Shown: positions 1-10,077, numbered from the stretch's first letter. The stretch: DNA of 64,000 nt from Paenibacillus oryzisoli (GCF_001653565.1 NZ_LYPB01000060.1:114719-178718), one strand, 5' to 3'. Made by a program: numbers and translations. Notes: generated from the letters alone by a model not told the origin.

Positions 1-1808
1 GTCGTGTAAGAAGTTAAGACAATATCGACGCCTTGCAAGGCATCATCGAGTGCTGCTCCACCCAGACGACCTTTGCCATAGTGCAGCATAACCGTAAGCT
101 CTGGTGCAAAACGAGCAAGCTCTTTCTGCCAGTTGCCGAGTACAGAAGTAGGGCAAATCAGCAGAGCAGGCTGCTCAGAAACAGGTTTGTGATGCAGTAA
201 ATACGTGATGAATTGGACCGTTTTACCAAGACCCATATCATCTGCTAAACAAGCACCAAGACCGAACTTTCTCAGATAAGTTAACCAAGTGAACCCTTGG
301 TGCTGATATCCGCGTAACTCTGCGCGAAGCCCAGCTGGCACGGGAATCTGTTCAAGATCGGAAGGCTGTCCTAGCTGTCGAACTAACTTAAGCAAATGTG
401 TGTTCAGTTCGACTTCTAACTGTAAGCGAGCTTCTTCTTCGTAATCCAACTCCTCTTGAGATTCCCCATCCCATGAAGAAGCATTCACTTTCTCTCGTTC
501 TAACTCACTCAGCAAATGTAACTGGAAAATATCTTGCAGCGACAAGCCCTCAGCCGGATCGATGCTATCCATCAACCTGCGAATTTGATCGAGAAATGCG
601 GGATCCAGATAGATCCATTGCCCGCGGAAACGAACTAACCGTTCGTTGCGGGTAAGCAGGCTGTTGAATTCTGCTTCGCTCAATTCGGAATCGCCAATCG
701 CGATCCGCCAGTCAAAATTGACGAGTGAATTCATGCCGAACAATGACTCGCTCTTGCCACCGCCTGCTTCAGCAGCGACTTTGGCACTGAGGCGTGGTTT
801 CCGCTTCGCTGCGGCTTCCCACCAAGCTGGCAGCATGACGTTCCAGCCATCCTCCAGCAAGATGCGGCTGTCCTTGGTCAGGAACGTCCAGGCGGAGTCA
901 TCGCTCATTGGATGTGCGAGCAGTTCCCCGTCATCAGCCATGCGCGGCAGTGCTTCTAAAAGGCGTGTTACCCAGCCAGGCGCTCGCTCCACTACATGAG
1001 GCGTCCATTCCGACGCCCATTGACCTGATGCTGTTCCATCCACATGCAGTCGAATGGGGGTGAGCAGGGTACTGTCTTGCTTGTCCTGAAGGACGAGTCT
1101 TAACCGCCAGTCTTCTTCAAGCTCATCAGGCTCGAGAAGTTGCAGAGCAGGGCGGAAAGGCGCTAAGTCTGGTCGCCACCCCATCGCAGAGAGCCATTCA
1201 TTTTCTGTAAAAGCAGCAGGGGAATCGTCTGCAATATTAGCCTTCCGATTCGCCGCAAATAAAGCCGGATAATCTCGACGCAAATCTGCCATGGCCGTCT
1301 CATTCGAATAATGAGCTTCTACCACTGCTGCCGAAAACGCGGCTCGCAACCCTGCTTCGCCAAGGTCATCCGTTTTCCCAAGAACAGACCAATCGATGTC
1401 TGCAAGTATTTCCCCATTTCGATCCCAAGTCCATACTAATCGGCCATTACGGAAGTCCTCATAGCTAGGTATATAGAGCCCTTTCTTAGCAGCATCTTGG
1501 AGAAGTGGAGCGACATGCAACATCATATTCGCAGCTTCTGTGCCCATGTCCCAACTGACGATCTCCATGAAATTCGGCTCAGCGAAAAATCCAAGTACCT
1601 GCTCCGCAGGGAGAATTGTCACAACAAGCTCTCCGGCTTGCTGCGTTTCTAATAAAGTGCCATAGAGAGAAGGCTCATGCCATGTGAATACAAGCTTACG
1701 AAAGTGGTCGCCCGAGACATCGCGGCCATCTTTGAATCCCCAGAGCAGGGCATCTCCACTATCCGTTAGAGACATGCATAACGTCATTTCGTGCAGTTTG
1801 GTACTCAT
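1..1808 (-). CDS. SNF2-family DEAD/DEAH-box helicase, N-terminal part (cut by window edge)
   Basis: About 602 residues are visible and the gene runs off the left edge. The ATG at 1808 overlaps the stop of the upstream SWIM gene (ATGA), so the two are translationally coupled. The first 450 or so residues look like the SNF2-associated N-terminal region. From about residue 480 the helicase core begins, and a Walker A motif (LADDMGLGKT) lies near residues 520-530. It is followed by the motif Ia region (ICPTSVLGNWQKEL) and, at the edge, VLTSYTT. Members of this family are ATP-driven DNA translocases. The DEAH box and C-terminal helicase domain lie outside the window. Confidence 0.9.
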   Translation of the reverse strand, partial: MSTKLHEMTLCMSLTDSGDALLWGFKDGRDVSGDHFRKLVFTWHEPSLYGTLLETQQAGELVVTILPAEQVLGFFAEPNFMEIVSWDMGTEAANMMLHVAPLLQDAAKKGLYIPSYEDFRNGRLVWTWDRNGEILADIDWSVLGKTDDLGEAGLRAAFSAAVVEAHYSNETAMADLRRDYPALFAANRKANIADDSPAAFTENEWLSAMGWRPDLAPFRPALQLLEPDELEEDWRLRLVLQDKQDSTLLTPIRLHVDGTASGQWASEWTPHVVERAPGWVTRLLEALPRMADDGELLAHPMSDDSAWTFLTKDSRILLEDGWNVMLPAWWEAAAKRKPRLSAKVAAEAGGGKSESLFGMNSLVNFDWRIAIGDSELSEAEFNSLLTRNERLVRFRGQWIYLDPAFLDQIRRLMDSIDPAEGLSLQDIFQLHLLSELEREKVNASSWDGESQEELDYEEEARLQLEVELNTHLLKLVRQLGQPSDLEQIPVPAGLRAELRGYQHQGFTWLTYLRKFGLGACLADDMGLGKTVQFITYLLHHKPVSEQPALLICPTSVLGNWQKELARFAPELTVMLHYGKGRLGGAALDDALQGVDIVLTSYT

Positions 1809-3361
1809 TCTAACAGCTTCCCTTTCTTCAATTCTTCTTGCAAAGCGCGCAGTCTGCTAAACCGACTAACGAATCGTGTGAAGAACGCTTCCCATCGTTC
1901 GGGTTGCTTCATTTTTTTGTAGACCTTTTCCAATCGTTTCAATAGCCGTACAGCGGCTTTATAATCGTGACGGTTTTTGAGCCGAATATAGTGCTCTACC
2001 GCTTGATGATAGTAGGGGAGGAGTAGTTCTGGCGACTCCTTCTCGATAGGCTGAAGTACATGAACTCGATGCGTAAAAGGGTCGTAACCCTGTGCAATTT
2101 GCATCTCAATCCACCGTTTCCATTGTCGCCTCTCATAATAAAGATCCTCGATAATGCGATATGTCGTAGGCAACAGTTCTTCTAATGACTGCCACATGTC
2201 AGCCTCTGCTTCAGGTAGTTCAGCGATAACTAACTTCCAATAGAAGACATAGACGTCAATTTCGAGGTGTCTTTTGCCGCGATAAAATGAACACATTCTT
2301 CGCAACCACAGAATCATCTCTTGCCAATCCTGCTTCTGTTTCAATTCATCCAGGAAAGGCCTGAACAGAAGTGTTGGGGCTTCCTTGAATGCAGCATGAG
2401 AGGCTAACGTTTCCCAGGAAAGCGCCTTTCTTCCATGCATAAGATATAGATAGGCTCGTCCTGCACATAGGGAAAAAGAAAGTTCTGCCTCTTGCATAAC
2501 CTCGAAAGCGACAATCTCTGAGGCTATCTGGCTTTCTTCTAGCATTGGATGAGAGGCTAAGAACGCCGTAAACACACTGAAATGGTGTAGTTTCTTAGGC
2601 GATTCTACTGACATTTGCGTACGAAAATAGGCTGTTGTTTGTTGGAATCTCTCGCTACTAATGAGTCCATTTAGGAGACTAATCGTTGGATTGATCCACT
2701 CCATCAATTCATCGACCAAATGATAGACGGTTGCCGCCGTGAAAAAGGTAACACCTGCTTGCGCGTTCTGCTCTACGATTTTACGTAAAATGAACAGCCG
2801 CTGATGAAACTCGAAGTAAAACTGATCCGTTTCTGAAAACGTAATGGGGGTACGCTTGAGATTTGCGAATTGCCCCCTAAGTAACTCAACAAAGTTCCAT
2901 TGATCATAGTTAGGTTTAAGATGATACGTGTAATGCTCCATGAACTTGTGCCAGCCTTCTACCGTCATCCCTGGTAATTGCTCTAAGGTTGATACATTGG
3001 CAGATTGGGCGGCAACGCGTTTCAACGCCATCTTGGCATTCATAATTTGGGAGGCTGGATAGCCTTGGCGATCTGCCAACTCCATGAAGGCTGCTGCTAT
3101 ATGTTTGCACGATGTCTTAACAGGGCAGGTACAGGAACTAGCTTTCAATTGATTCAAATCAATCGCTACTTGGCACTTCTCGCCGAACTCTTCCACAACA
3201 GCATGAACTTTCCTAAGCTCTGCAGCAATATTCATGGAGAGTACCATCTGCTGCTTATAGAAATGAAAGCCTCGACTTAGCGTAACTTCGCTATACGATT
3301 CTGCCACATATTCGAGCAATTTCGACCAGTTGTCATCATTCAAAACGGGTGTAGAAGACAT
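1805..3361 (-). CDS. SWIM zinc-finger protein
   Basis: 518 residues. The SWIM signature CxCx5CxH is seen as C77, C79, C85 and H87 (SCTCPVKTSCKH). The rest is a long helical region with no recognised catalytic motif. SWIM proteins encoded beside SNF2 helicases are a common pair in Firmicutes, and this one overlaps its helicase by 4 bp. The ATG at 3361 follows a good SD (AAAGGAG on the minus strand). A role in DNA binding or in regulating the helicase is inferred from the family and the coupling. No direct functional evidence is visible. Confidence 0.88.
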   Translation of the reverse strand: MSSTPVLNDDNWSKLLEYVAESYSEVTLSRGFHFYKQQMVLSMNIAAELRKVHAVVEEFGEKCQVAIDLNQLKASSCTCPVKTSCKHIAAAFMELADRQGYPASQIMNAKMALKRVAAQSANVSTLEQLPGMTVEGWHKFMEHYTYHLKPNYDQWNFVELLRGQFANLKRTPITFSETDQFYFEFHQRLFILRKIVEQNAQAGVTFFTAATVYHLVDELMEWINPTISLLNGLISSERFQQTTAYFRTQMSVESPKKLHHFSVFTAFLASHPMLEESQIASEIVAFEVMQEAELSFSLCAGRAYLYLMHGRKALSWETLASHAAFKEAPTLLFRPFLDELKQKQDWQEMILWLRRMCSFYRGKRHLEIDVYVFYWKLVIAELPEAEADMWQSLEELLPTTYRIIEDLYYERRQWKRWIEMQIAQGYDPFTHRVHVLQPIEKESPELLLPYYHQAVEHYIRLKNRHDYKAAVRLLKRLEKVYKKMKQPERWEAFFTRFVSRFSRLRALQEELKKGKLLE

Positions 3362-3596
3362 AAGTTAACTCCTTTAGAATCTTACGATAAGCTATCATGC
3401 CTATATTATAAAATATTTACAGCAACTTGTCTCATTGGAGGCTTATATGATGCATAGTCACAATTCCCTCTATGAGGACTGCACAAAATGTGTAAGATAT
3501 CGCTCATTACTATAACTTTACATAATTTTCACGTCATATACCCGATGCTATACTTTACAAGTAGCAGCAGAATAATTGAAAGGAGGGAGAACGACG
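3362..3596. other. Divergent intergenic region between the SWIM gene and the nitrilase-family gene
   Basis: 235 bp of AT-rich DNA that must hold the promoters for both directions. A TATACT box at 3549-3554 is a possible -10 for the plus-strand gene, but no convincing -35 lies at the right distance. Nothing else was recognised. Confidence 0.4.
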
Positions 3597-4853
3597 ATGG
3601 TTAATCGCATACAAATGTTCGATTCTACGGATTGGATAAGCTGGTCTCCACACGAAGCGCTTGCTCCGGAATTTATAAGGGACGTATGGGATGAAGAGCC
3701 AGTATTGGTTATGCATGCCAACGGTACTTTGGAGAAATACGGAAAATGGATAAGTAAAATTACCGGGATAAATGGCAGAAAGACATATGAAATCAGTGTC
3801 CAATATCGGGGAACCGATATAGAAGTAAACGGGCTTAACTGCTATGTAATGCTCACATGGTCTGATTCAGACGGCGTATTACTGACAAGAGACTATTTGG
3901 ATCAAACAAGAGAGCTGGATGACCAGTGGGTGAATTTGCATAGAACAATGGCTGCGCCGGAAGGGGCAACAGCTGTTGAGGTGGAACTTGCTTTCCGATG
4001 GTCAACGCGTGGTAGGATCGTCTGGAGAAGGCCGTCTTTCATTGAGAAACAGTCGGAAGGTTCTAGAAAGATCAGGGTAGCAACTACGCTAATCAACAAG
4101 TTTTCTGGTAATAGACAAGACAATTTAGCTGCAATGGGGACAATTCTTGATCAAGCTGGAGTGGAACGGGCAGATGTTGTATGTCTAAGTGAATGCGTTT
4201 ATGAGCAAGGTTGTGAAGGTAGGGGCTACGGACTCTTTGGTGAGTCGATACCAGGTACATTGACGAATTTCCTTTCGGATTATGCTAGAAAATATGAATA
4301 TTACATCATTACTAGCTTTTTCGAAATGGATGGGGATGTCCTTTATAATACGGCGCTCTTGATAGATCGAGCAGGCCATGTAGCAGGGAAATACAGAAAA
4401 ACGCATGTGCCCCTTGATGAAGCTGAGATTGGGGTTACGCCAGGACGCGAATATCCGGTATTTGATACCGATCTGGGTCGAATCGGCATGATGATTTGCT
4501 GGGATTGTTACTTCCCTGAAGTAGCAAGAATACTAACGCTGAAAGGTGCGGAAATATTATTCGTACCAACGCAGGGAAATACCTTGATTCAGTCTCTTGC
4601 AAGAGCGATTGATTGTGGGGTTCACGTCGTGATCGCAGGAATGTGGGGAGAGAATCCCAGCAGAATCATCGATCCACAAGGCCAAATCATTGCAGAAATT
4701 TCCGATCAAACGCAAGGCATAGTGATGAGTGAAATCGACCTTGCTGAGTCTTATTACCAGCCATGGCTGTCTGTAGGGAATGCAAGCGGCGAAGCTCGCG
4801 TCTTGTTTAGGCAGGAACGGCGCCCGGATAGTTACAAGTATTTATTCGACTAA
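3597..4853 (+). CDS. Carbon-nitrogen hydrolase (nitrilase superfamily) with N-terminal beta-sandwich-like domain
   Basis: 418 residues. The ATG at 3597 is chosen because AAAGGAGGG lies just upstream; an in-frame TTG at 3576 would start before that SD. The catalytic triad is visible: E199 (LSECVYE), K268 (KYRKTHVP) and C301 (MICWDCYFPE). Residues 1-155 precede the hydrolase fold and are rich in Trp and beta-type sequence (TDWISWSPHEALAPEF), so they may be a carbohydrate-binding or galactose-binding-like domain. Nitrilase-family enzymes hydrolyse amides or nitriles. There is no signal peptide, so it acts in the cytosol. It lies 120 bp upstream of a sugar ABC transporter, which suggests that an amide-bearing glycan component is handled. 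The substrate is unknown. Confidence 0.85.
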   Translation: MVNRIQMFDSTDWISWSPHEALAPEFIRDVWDEEPVLVMHANGTLEKYGKWISKITGINGRKTYEISVQYRGTDIEVNGLNCYVMLTWSDSDGVLLTRDYLDQTRELDDQWVNLHRTMAAPEGATAVEVELAFRWSTRGRIVWRRPSFIEKQSEGSRKIRVATTLINKFSGNRQDNLAAMGTILDQAGVERADVVCLSECVYEQGCEGRGYGLFGESIPGTLTNFLSDYARKYEYYIITSFFEMDGDVLYNTALLIDRAGHVAGKYRKTHVPLDEAEIGVTPGREYPVFDTDLGRIGMMICWDCYFPEVARILTLKGAEILFVPTQGNTLIQSLARAIDCGVHVVIAGMWGENPSRIIDPQGQIIAEISDQTQGIVMSEIDLAESYYQPWLSVGNASGEARVLFRQERRPDSYKYLFD

Positions 4854-4908
4854 CTTGCAAAGTAGAATATATCGCTGATCATTATAAGATTGTATGATTT
4901 CAACGATG

Positions 4909-4922
4909 TGAAAGCGCTGTTA
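4909..4922 (+). promoter_or_regulatory. cre-like site upstream of sugar cassette 1
   Basis: TGAAAGCGCTGTTA matches the CcpA cre consensus TGWNANCGNTNWCA at all but one fixed position (T for C near the end). It lies 52 bp before the first permease start, where it could mediate catabolite repression or bind a LacI-family regulator. Confidence 0.45.
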
Positions 4923-4973
4923 TAGTGGGTTTATAGCTTTAATGACTACTAAATCAATAAACGGGGTTGTTAC

Positions 4974-5900
4974 ATGCACAAAGCATCCGGCTTATTAATG
5001 GAAGTAAAGAAAAACAAAATGTTGTTTCTTATGTTAGCCCCTGCGGTGATCTATTTTATCATTTTCAGTTATCTTCCGATGGGAGGGATCATAGTTGCTT
5101 TTAAATACTTTGAGTTTGATAAAGGAATCTTGTTTAGCCCATGGGTTGGGTTCAAAAATTTCACCTTTTTCTTTCAATCCGGGCAAGCTTGGCTGCTTAC
5201 CAAAAACACGATTCTTTACAATCTAGCCTTTATTGTAGTCGGTGTAGTGTTTCAAGTGGGAGTAGCTATCCTTTTCTCCGAAGTGAAGGGAAAACTTTTC
5301 AAGAAAATCACGCAATCAACGATGCTTTTACCGTATTTTATTTCTTGGGTTGTTGTTGGTTCCTTTGTCTATGGCATATTCAACTACGAGTTCGGTAGTT
5401 TAAATACGCTGCTGAAAGCATGGGGGATTGAATCGGTCGATGTGTACGGCAGGCCTTATTTATGGATCTTCATCATTGTAGGATTTTATTTGTGGAAAAT
5501 TATCGGATATGGCAGCATCGTGTACCTAGCGGCAATTATGGGGATAAATCCTGATTTGTATGAATCGGCTGAATTGGACGGAGCCAATATTTTTCAGAAA
5601 ATTACTTATATCACTTTACCTCTCTTGAGAGTCACGATTATCATCATGGTTCTATTGCAAGTCGGTGGTATTCTGAGAGGGAATTTGGACATGTTTTATC
5701 AATTAGTGGGTAATAACGGATTGCTATTTAATACGACGGATGTGATTGATACGTTCGTGTTTCGTGCACTGAATCAGCAAGGGTTGGATTTGGGATTGCC
5801 TGCGGCAGCAGGATTGTACCAATCTGCTGTTGGTTTCATTATCATAATGACGTTGAATTACCTCATTAAGAAGGTGAATCCGGAGTATGCCTTATTTTAG
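4974..5900 (+). CDS. Sugar ABC transporter permease, LplB type
   Basis: 308 residues with about six hydrophobic segments. The N-terminal pattern (LFLMLAPAVIYFIIFSYLPM) is typical of the LplB/YtcP polysaccharide-type permeases of Paenibacillus and Bacillus. The EAA loop that docks with the ATPase is visible near residue 195 (YESAELDGANIFQKITYITL). It pairs with the next permease and the 6846 lipoprotein. No ATPase gene is in the cassette, as is usual for this family, which shares an MsmX-type ATPase encoded elsewhere (established knowledge). Likely substrate: an oligosaccharide released by secreted enzymes. Confidence 0.92.
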   Translation: MHKASGLLMEVKKNKMLFLMLAPAVIYFIIFSYLPMGGIIVAFKYFEFDKGILFSPWVGFKNFTFFFQSGQAWLLTKNTILYNLAFIVVGVVFQVGVAILFSEVKGKLFKKITQSTMLLPYFISWVVVGSFVYGIFNYEFGSLNTLLKAWGIESVDVYGRPYLWIFIIVGFYLWKIIGYGSIVYLAAIMGINPDLYESAELDGANIFQKITYITLPLLRVTIIIMVLLQVGGILRGNLDMFYQLVGNNGLLFNTTDVIDTFVFRALNQQGLDLGLPAAAGLYQSAVGFIIIMTLNYLIKKVNPEYALF

Positions 5901-5910
5901 GAGTGGTTTC

Positions 5911-6801
5911 ATGAGAGGGAACAAAATCATAAAAAAAGATGATCTCTTTTTCAACATCATCGGCTATTTACTCATTGGAATTATATCATTATTATGTCTC
6001 ATTCCGTTCCTTCTTACGGTTTCGGGATCGATTACGAAAGATTCTTCGCTTTTTGAGCATGGATATAGGCTCCTCCCGAAAGAGTTCTCATTGGAAGCCT
6101 ATAAGTTGATCTGGAAAACGCCAGAAGTCATCGTAGGGGCCTATGGTGTTACGATTTGTTTAGTTATTGCAGGTACCGTTCTAGGGCTCTTTCTAACTTC
6201 TATGACATCGTATGTGCTTCACCGCAAAGATTTTAAATACCGCAATAAATTCTCCTTCTTTTTCTTTTTCACGACCTTGTTTAGTGGAGGATTAGTTCCG
6301 TGGTATCTCATCATGATTAGTTTAGGGATGAAAAACAACTATTTGGCGCTGCTTCTTCCGCATCTGTTGGCAGTGTTTCACATCATTATTATGCGAACTT
6401 TCTTTACAACAATCCCTGATAGCATCGGTGAATCTGCCAAAATGGACGGTGCCGGAGACTTCACCATTTTCTCTAGGCTCTATCTTCCGTTGTCTCTTCC
6501 CGCTTTATCTACAATTGGCTTATTTATTGCCCTTACGTATTGGAACGACTGGTATCAAGCGATGTTGTTTATTACGAAACCGCACATGATGCCTTTACAG
6601 TATCACCTTTATAAAGTGTTTAACTCCATGCAAGCTGCACAGATTGTCGCGCAAAAAACAGGCATCCCTGTAGTTGAAATGCCCTCAGAAACGTTCAAGA
6701 TGGCCATGACTGTGGTCGTAACGGGGCCGATTATATTGGTATATCCGTTTATCCAAAAGTATTTCGTTAAAGGAATGACAGTAGGCGCAGTGAAAGGATA
6801 G
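5911..6801 (+). CDS. Sugar ABC transporter permease, LplC/YtcP type
   Basis: 296 residues from the ATG at 5911, which has AGGAG seven bases upstream. An earlier in-frame ATG at 5887 would overlap the first permease and lacks an SD. Six hydrophobic segments are visible. The EAA loop reads IPDSIGESAKMDGAGDFTIF, and the C-terminus (YPFIQKYFVKGMTVGAVKG) is diagnostic of this family. It forms the inner-membrane heterodimer with the preceding permease. Confidence 0.92.
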   Translation: MRGNKIIKKDDLFFNIIGYLLIGIISLLCLIPFLLTVSGSITKDSSLFEHGYRLLPKEFSLEAYKLIWKTPEVIVGAYGVTICLVIAGTVLGLFLTSMTSYVLHRKDFKYRNKFSFFFFFTTLFSGGLVPWYLIMISLGMKNNYLALLLPHLLAVFHIIIMRTFFTTIPDSIGESAKMDGAGDFTIFSRLYLPLSLPALSTIGLFIALTYWNDWYQAMLFITKPHMMPLQYHLYKVFNSMQAAQIVAQKTGIPVVEMPSETFKMAMTVVVTGPIILVYPFIQKYFVKGMTVGAVKG

Positions 6802-6845
6802 CTCTGGAATACTCCAGTTATCAATACAATATAGGGGGAAATGAT

Positions 6846-8399
6846 ATGCAAAGAAAGTGGTCAAGGATGGGCAATGTGCTGGTATCTATTCTGGCAATAG
6901 CGATGATTGCAATCGGATGTTCCAAGGATACGGGGAGCCAAACGGGGAGTTCATCGAGCCCTACTCCAGAAGTTAAAAGCACGGCTGCTGCTTCGGGGGT
7001 CGACACCTCCAAAAAAGTTGAACTCAGTATGTATTTGCCATCGGATGGAACGCCTGATGCCAAGCTGATCCACGAGGAATTGAACAAATTGACCCTTAAG
7101 GACATCAATGCAACGGTCAAAATCAATTTTTTATCCAACGATGCGTATAACTTAATGCTATCTTCCGGCGAGAAATTCGATCTGATTTTCGCAGCGAATT
7201 ATATGAATTTTGCGGACAACGCCAGAAGAGGCGCTTTTAAGGAAATCACTCCTGCCATGTTGAGCACCTATGCTCCTATCTCAGCCAAAGAAGCGAAAGA
7301 TAAGATTGCGGGCGGTTATGTGGGTGGCAAAATGTATGCGTTGCCTACGCTTGCAGCAAGTTTTAATTACAGTACGTATGTCGTTAGAGGCGATCTGATG
7401 AAGAAGTATAACGTACCGGATATCAAATCGTTGGATGATTTCGGCGTCTATCTGGACGCGGTGGCTAAAAATGAAAAAAACATGATCCCTTTTAATATGG
7501 GGAAAAATGATGCATGGATGCTATGCTCTCTCTATTTCGGAAATAATGATTTGATGGCGCCTGGAGCTCCAAACTGCACGAGCCCTATTGCTATCAATAA
7601 AAACGATGCTTCCTTAAAGCTCCAGTATACGTTCGATTTACCGGAAACTACGCAATTTTTGAAGAAAATGAAGCAATGGAAAGATAACGGTTACTGGTCG
7701 AAGAATGCACTTTCTAACACGGTCGGGCTCAATGATTCTTTCAAGAACGGCAAGAATGCAGCGTTAATCTCAAGTATTCCGGGTGCTAATAATATCTATA
7801 ATGAAGTAAGCAAAAACCATCCAGAATGGGATGTAAAGGTCTATCCAGCTTTTACGAAAGGCTCCATTGATCGTTACTCCTATATGGCAGGAGGAATGGC
7901 AATTGGTGCGAAATCCGAAAATGCAGAAAGAGCGCTCATGCTGCTGGATTTGCTGCGATACAATGAATCCTACAATATGCTAACACAATACGGATTGAAG
8001 GGTACTCATTATACGGTCGATGACAAAGGAGTTATTAAGTTCCCGATCGATAATAAATATCCGCCGAATGCGGCTGGCACATGGGGCTGGACGAATGAAG
8101 CCTATACCAAAGTGTTTGATGGATCATTTCCCAACTATGCAGCTCTAACTGATGATGCCAAAAAACGCTATAAAGCGAATCCTTTGGTCGATTTTGCCCT
8201 GAACACCAAGGAGATCAATGATGTAAGTACCAATCTGAGCAATTTGTTTGCACAATATGCCGGACCGCTTTATATGGGTTTCATTGATGATGTGGATGAC
8301 GGGATCAAAGTTTACAAAGAAAACTTGAAGAAGGCCGGCGTTGAGAAATACATGGAAGTCGCGCAAACACAAATCAATGAATATCTGAAAAATAAATAA
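6846..8399 (+). CDS. Extracellular solute-binding lipoprotein, LplA type
   Basis: 517 residues. The signal peptide ends in a lipobox IAIGC with lipidated Cys at residue 25, so the protein is anchored on the outer face of the membrane. A Ser/Thr/Gly-rich linker follows, then a binding-protein fold with YNLMLSSGEKFDLIF, typical of the large LplA-like oligosaccharide-binding proteins. It follows the two permeases, an order typical of lplBCA-like loci. The hairpin after it (8410-8459) may set its level above that of the downstream regulators. Confidence 0.92.
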   Translation: MQRKWSRMGNVLVSILAIAMIAIGCSKDTGSQTGSSSSPTPEVKSTAAASGVDTSKKVELSMYLPSDGTPDAKLIHEELNKLTLKDINATVKINFLSNDAYNLMLSSGEKFDLIFAANYMNFADNARRGAFKEITPAMLSTYAPISAKEAKDKIAGGYVGGKMYALPTLAASFNYSTYVVRGDLMKKYNVPDIKSLDDFGVYLDAVAKNEKNMIPFNMGKNDAWMLCSLYFGNNDLMAPGAPNCTSPIAINKNDASLKLQYTFDLPETTQFLKKMKQWKDNGYWSKNALSNTVGLNDSFKNGKNAALISSIPGANNIYNEVSKNHPEWDVKVYPAFTKGSIDRYSYMAGGMAIGAKSENAERALMLLDLLRYNESYNMLTQYGLKGTHYTVDDKGVIKFPIDNKYPPNAAGTWGWTNEAYTKVFDGSFPNYAALTDDAKKRYKANPLVDFALNTKEINDVSTNLSNLFAQYAGPLYMGFIDDVDDGIKVYKENLKKAGVEKYMEVAQTQINEYLKNK

Positions 8400-8409
8400 T
8401 TCCTATTAA

Positions 8410-8459
8410 TACCTCTAGAGGCTTCGGCAGTTGACGCCATGCAAGAGCCTTTAGAGGTA
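8410..8459 (+). terminator. Intercistronic hairpin between binding protein and YesN regulator
   Basis: TACCTCTAGAGGCT (8410-8423) pairs with AGCCTTTAGAGGTA (8446-8459): 14 positions with one G-U. No clear U-run follows, so it may be a partial terminator or an mRNA 3'-end stabiliser. Confidence 0.55.
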
Positions 8460-8505
8460 ATATATGGTATGCTTTTCCAATCAGGCCCAAGGAGCGTACA
8501 CGTAT

Positions 8506-10077
8506 ATGATAAAACTTATTATTGTAGATGATGAGAAGTCGACAAGAGAAGGATTAGCCCAGTTTATTCCATGGAATAGCCTTGACGTTAGTAGGGTTGA
8601 ATGTGCTGGTTCAGGTGATGAAGCGTTGAGGCTGGCTGAACAAATACGACCCGACATCATTCTTTCAGATATCAAGATGCCTGGTATGAATGGCATTGAA
8701 TTCGCTGTCTTAGTAAAGGCTATTCTTCCGGATTGTAAATTCATTTTCTTAAGCGGGTATGCGGATAAAGAGTACCTGAAATCGGCTATTCAATTGCGTG
8801 CAATCAATTATCTAGAGAAGCCTGTCAATAGAGAAGAAGTGAAACGCGCAGTTAGTTTGGCTGTTCGTGCCGTCAGGGAAGAACAAGTTAAAAATGCGGA
8901 GAATAACGCAATTCTCAAGGAAAAACTAGCTTTGGACATGGCTGGTATGCGAACACCTCTCCCTGATATTTTGCAACGATTACAACAAATGAACAAAGAT
9001 ATTTCATCTTATGGGAATGTTATCACCGCTATCATAAAAATCGACATTCAAACAGAACCGTCTACAGATATCGAGCATAATCATAAAGGACTTATATATA
9101 AAGCGATAGATTTGGTATTCGATAATCCTGTGATGTACCATCTTGCAGGGTTTAAAGACAACCAGCATATTGTCATTCACTTTTACGGAAAAGGGGTTAG
9201 CCATCGAGATTTTCCCCCAACGATAATTAGTTCTCTGAAGAAAACGATAGAGGAATTGGCAAGCGTGAAAGTCGATTTGTTTATGGGTATTGGAATCAAA
9301 GTAGATGGGGTGAAGCAGGTTAGAGAATCGTATCGAACCGCTGCGCTAGCCTTGCAGAAACAATTTTTTATCGGGGCTAATCAGATGGTTATTTACGAGG
9401 ATCGGGTTGATAACGGTAAGACATATCGATTGGATGCAGTTGTTATTAAGCAATTTGTAGATTGCTTGAGTGAATGCGATAAAGATAAGACGCTGCGTTT
9501 CATTGTCCACATGCATGACGAAATTAGAAAGCATACCGAATTGCCCATTAAGCAGGTCAAAGACATTTTCTGCAGCATGCTCCTAGAATTAAATACTTTT
9601 GCAACAGGATACAATATCGATCTCTTTGAAAAACAGGAACAAGTGTATTTTTGGGATATCATCACGAGTATGTCCAGCTTGACAGAAATCCAAAACTATA
9701 TGGTGGACCGAATTTTGGTTGTTTTCGACAATATCCAATCCAAGAATAGTATCGGACAAAATGTATTTATGATTATGCAGGTTATCCAGGAGCATTACCA
9801 TGATGATCATTTAACGATTAACATGCTAGCGCAGCATCTGTTTCTGACACCGACCTATCTCTGCATGATTTTTAAGAAAAAAACAGGAAAAACCATTAAC
9901 CAATACATAACCGAAGTTAGAATCGAAAAGGCTAAGGAGTTTTTGAAGGAAGAAAGAGTGAAGCTTCTGGAAATATCGAGAAAGGTAGGCTATCAAAGCC
10001 CCAATCATTTCACTAAAATATTTAAAAAAATGACCGGAATGAATCCTTCCGATTATAGAGAAAGGCATTACTTATGA
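8506..10077 (+). CDS. Response regulator, YesN type (REC plus AraC-type HTH)
   Basis: 523 residues from the ATG at 8506, which has AAGGAG upstream. The ATG at 8464 would add 14 residues unlike a receiver domain. The receiver domain (1-125) has acidic residues D8/D9, phosphoacceptor D55 (ILSDIKMPG) and the conserved Lys in YLEKPVN. A long middle region follows. The last 100 residues are a double AraC-type helix-turn-helix (HLFLTPTYLCMIFKKKTGKT, then ISRKVGYQSPNHFTKIFKK). It overlaps the kinase gene by 4 bp (ATGA). It probably activates the transporter operon and the 12200 gene in response to an extracellular glycan. Confidence 0.93.
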   Translation: MIKLIIVDDEKSTREGLAQFIPWNSLDVSRVECAGSGDEALRLAEQIRPDIILSDIKMPGMNGIEFAVLVKAILPDCKFIFLSGYADKEYLKSAIQLRAINYLEKPVNREEVKRAVSLAVRAVREEQVKNAENNAILKEKLALDMAGMRTPLPDILQRLQQMNKDISSYGNVITAIIKIDIQTEPSTDIEHNHKGLIYKAIDLVFDNPVMYHLAGFKDNQHIVIHFYGKGVSHRDFPPTIISSLKKTIEELASVKVDLFMGIGIKVDGVKQVRESYRTAALALQKQFFIGANQMVIYEDRVDNGKTYRLDAVVIKQFVDCLSECDKDKTLRFIVHMHDEIRKHTELPIKQVKDIFCSMLLELNTFATGYNIDLFEKQEQVYFWDIITSMSSLTEIQNYMVDRILVVFDNIQSKNSIGQNVFMIMQVIQEHYHDDHLTINMLAQHLFLTPTYLCMIFKKKTGKTINQYITEVRIEKAKEFLKEERVKLLEISRKVGYQSPNHFTKIFKKMTGMNPSDYRERHYL

